Of a stretch of 50,677 bases of DNA, positions 50,456 through 50,677 are shown in pieces; the first letter of the stretch is position 1; every line of letters begins with the position of its first letter. Source of the stretch: Streptomyces europaeiscabiei (lineage in GTDB: Bacteria; Actinomycetota; Actinomycetes; Streptomycetales; Streptomycetaceae); assembly GCF_001550375.1 (NCBI RefSeq), contig NZ_LRTR01000606.1, positions 1-50,677 on the forward strand, in the 5' to 3' direction. Below the pieces are notes generated by a model. It had not been told where the DNA came from. It saw nothing but the letters and a program-made list of their open reading frames with translations, and searched no databases. The translations under genes and the position numbers were made by a program.

Positions 50456-50677
50456 TCACGCGAACCCGTCTCCTCGCAATCGAACACCGGGTAACGCTCT
50501 GCGACGGCTCCCCAAGATCTGTGCCAGAACCCAGGACTCACGGATAAAGCCAGACGCCGGAGCGAGATTGCCGAGCTTGGTGATCTGCTCGGCGCTGCGC
50601 CTGGTGCCGTCGGCGGTGGTGTTCTCCTCGACGCGCTCGACGCGCTTCGTGCCGGGGGTCGGGGGTCGGGGGTCGGG
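50456..50677 (-). CDS. Unidentified partial frame at the window edge
   Basis: This open frame enters from the window end and stops at 50456. The readable part is GTKRVERVEENTTADGTRR, then SAEQITKLGNLAPASGFIR, with no known motif. Its first part is a proline-rich stretch coded by a GGGGGTC tandem repeat. It may be the end of a gene or a transposon-related fragment. Confidence 0.3.
   Translation of the reverse strand, partial: PDPRPPTPGTKRVERVEENTTADGTRRSAEQITKLGNLAPASGFIRESWVLAQILGSRRRALPGVRLRGDGFA
50654..50677. repeat. 7-bp tandem repeat GGGGGTC
   Basis: Three copies (50654, 50661, 50668) and a partial fourth run to the window end. Confidence 0.8.

Noticed and set aside
1..50677. tRNA, rRNA, riboswitch or CRISPR array
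   Set aside because: No cloverleaf, conserved rRNA stretch or regularly spaced repeats with unique spacers were seen on reading the sequence; a covariance-model search was not possible.

Overview
The window is high-GC actinobacterial DNA that looks like a Streptomyces chromosome, most likely an accessory or arm-like region. The signs are strong G/C third-position bias, frequent GTG starts, AGGAG-type ribosome sites, Sec and Tat secreted hydrolases, LacI/PucR/LysR/TetR regulators, ricin and CBM35 modules, a class F sortase, and ATP-less CUT1 sugar importers. No rRNA, tRNA or CRISPR array was seen.

Layout. 1-5 kb: the 5' part of a FAD-dependent monooxygenase with a clear promoter/operator, a ferric-reductase-type flavoprotein, and a Tat-exported YtcJ-type amidohydrolase divergent from a LacI regulator. 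6-9.3 kb: two exported esterases, the first a PET-hydrolase/cutinase-type enzyme with an N-terminal discoidin-like module. 9.4-14.4 kb: a CitMHS carboxylate transporter divergent from a LysR regulator, followed by a class III CoA-transferase and a CitE-like lyase. The same 15-bp LysR-type palindrome precedes both the transporter and the CoA-transferase pair. 14.4-18.5 kb: a PAS-domain remnant, an MBL-fold hydrolase, a TetR regulator with a strong operator-like palindrome, an amidohydrolase gene whose middle has been deleted in frame, and an APC permease. 18.8-19.9 kb: a phytanoyl-CoA-dioxygenase-like enzyme coupled to a 91-residue unknown protein. 20.1-27.6 kb: a coupled gabT / FAD-FeS dehydrogenase / gabD operon divergent from a PucR regulator.

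27.9-32 kb: a secreted GH27 alpha-galactosidase with its own promoter, then a stretch of decayed genes including recognisable fragments of a GH74 xyloglucanase and a GH42 beta-galactosidase, then a secreted AMIN-like protein. 32-33.4 kb: a small exported protein and a class F sortase. 33.7-46.5 kb: the most coherent system in the window. Two paralogous secreted clan GH-A hydrolases with several CBM6/35-like modules bracket a LacI regulator, a CUT1 ABC importer (binding protein and two permeases) and a cytoplasmic GH63-like hydrolase. Four LacI-type palindromes of form GAAnCGnTTC lie between the first hydrolase and lacI. This looks like a polysaccharide-utilisation locus whose substrate cannot be read from sequence alone.

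46.5-50.7 kb: an isochorismatase-fold protein without the usual cysteine, an IS21-type istA/istB pair abutting a frameshifted and truncated ISL3 transposase, and an unidentified partial frame running off the window.
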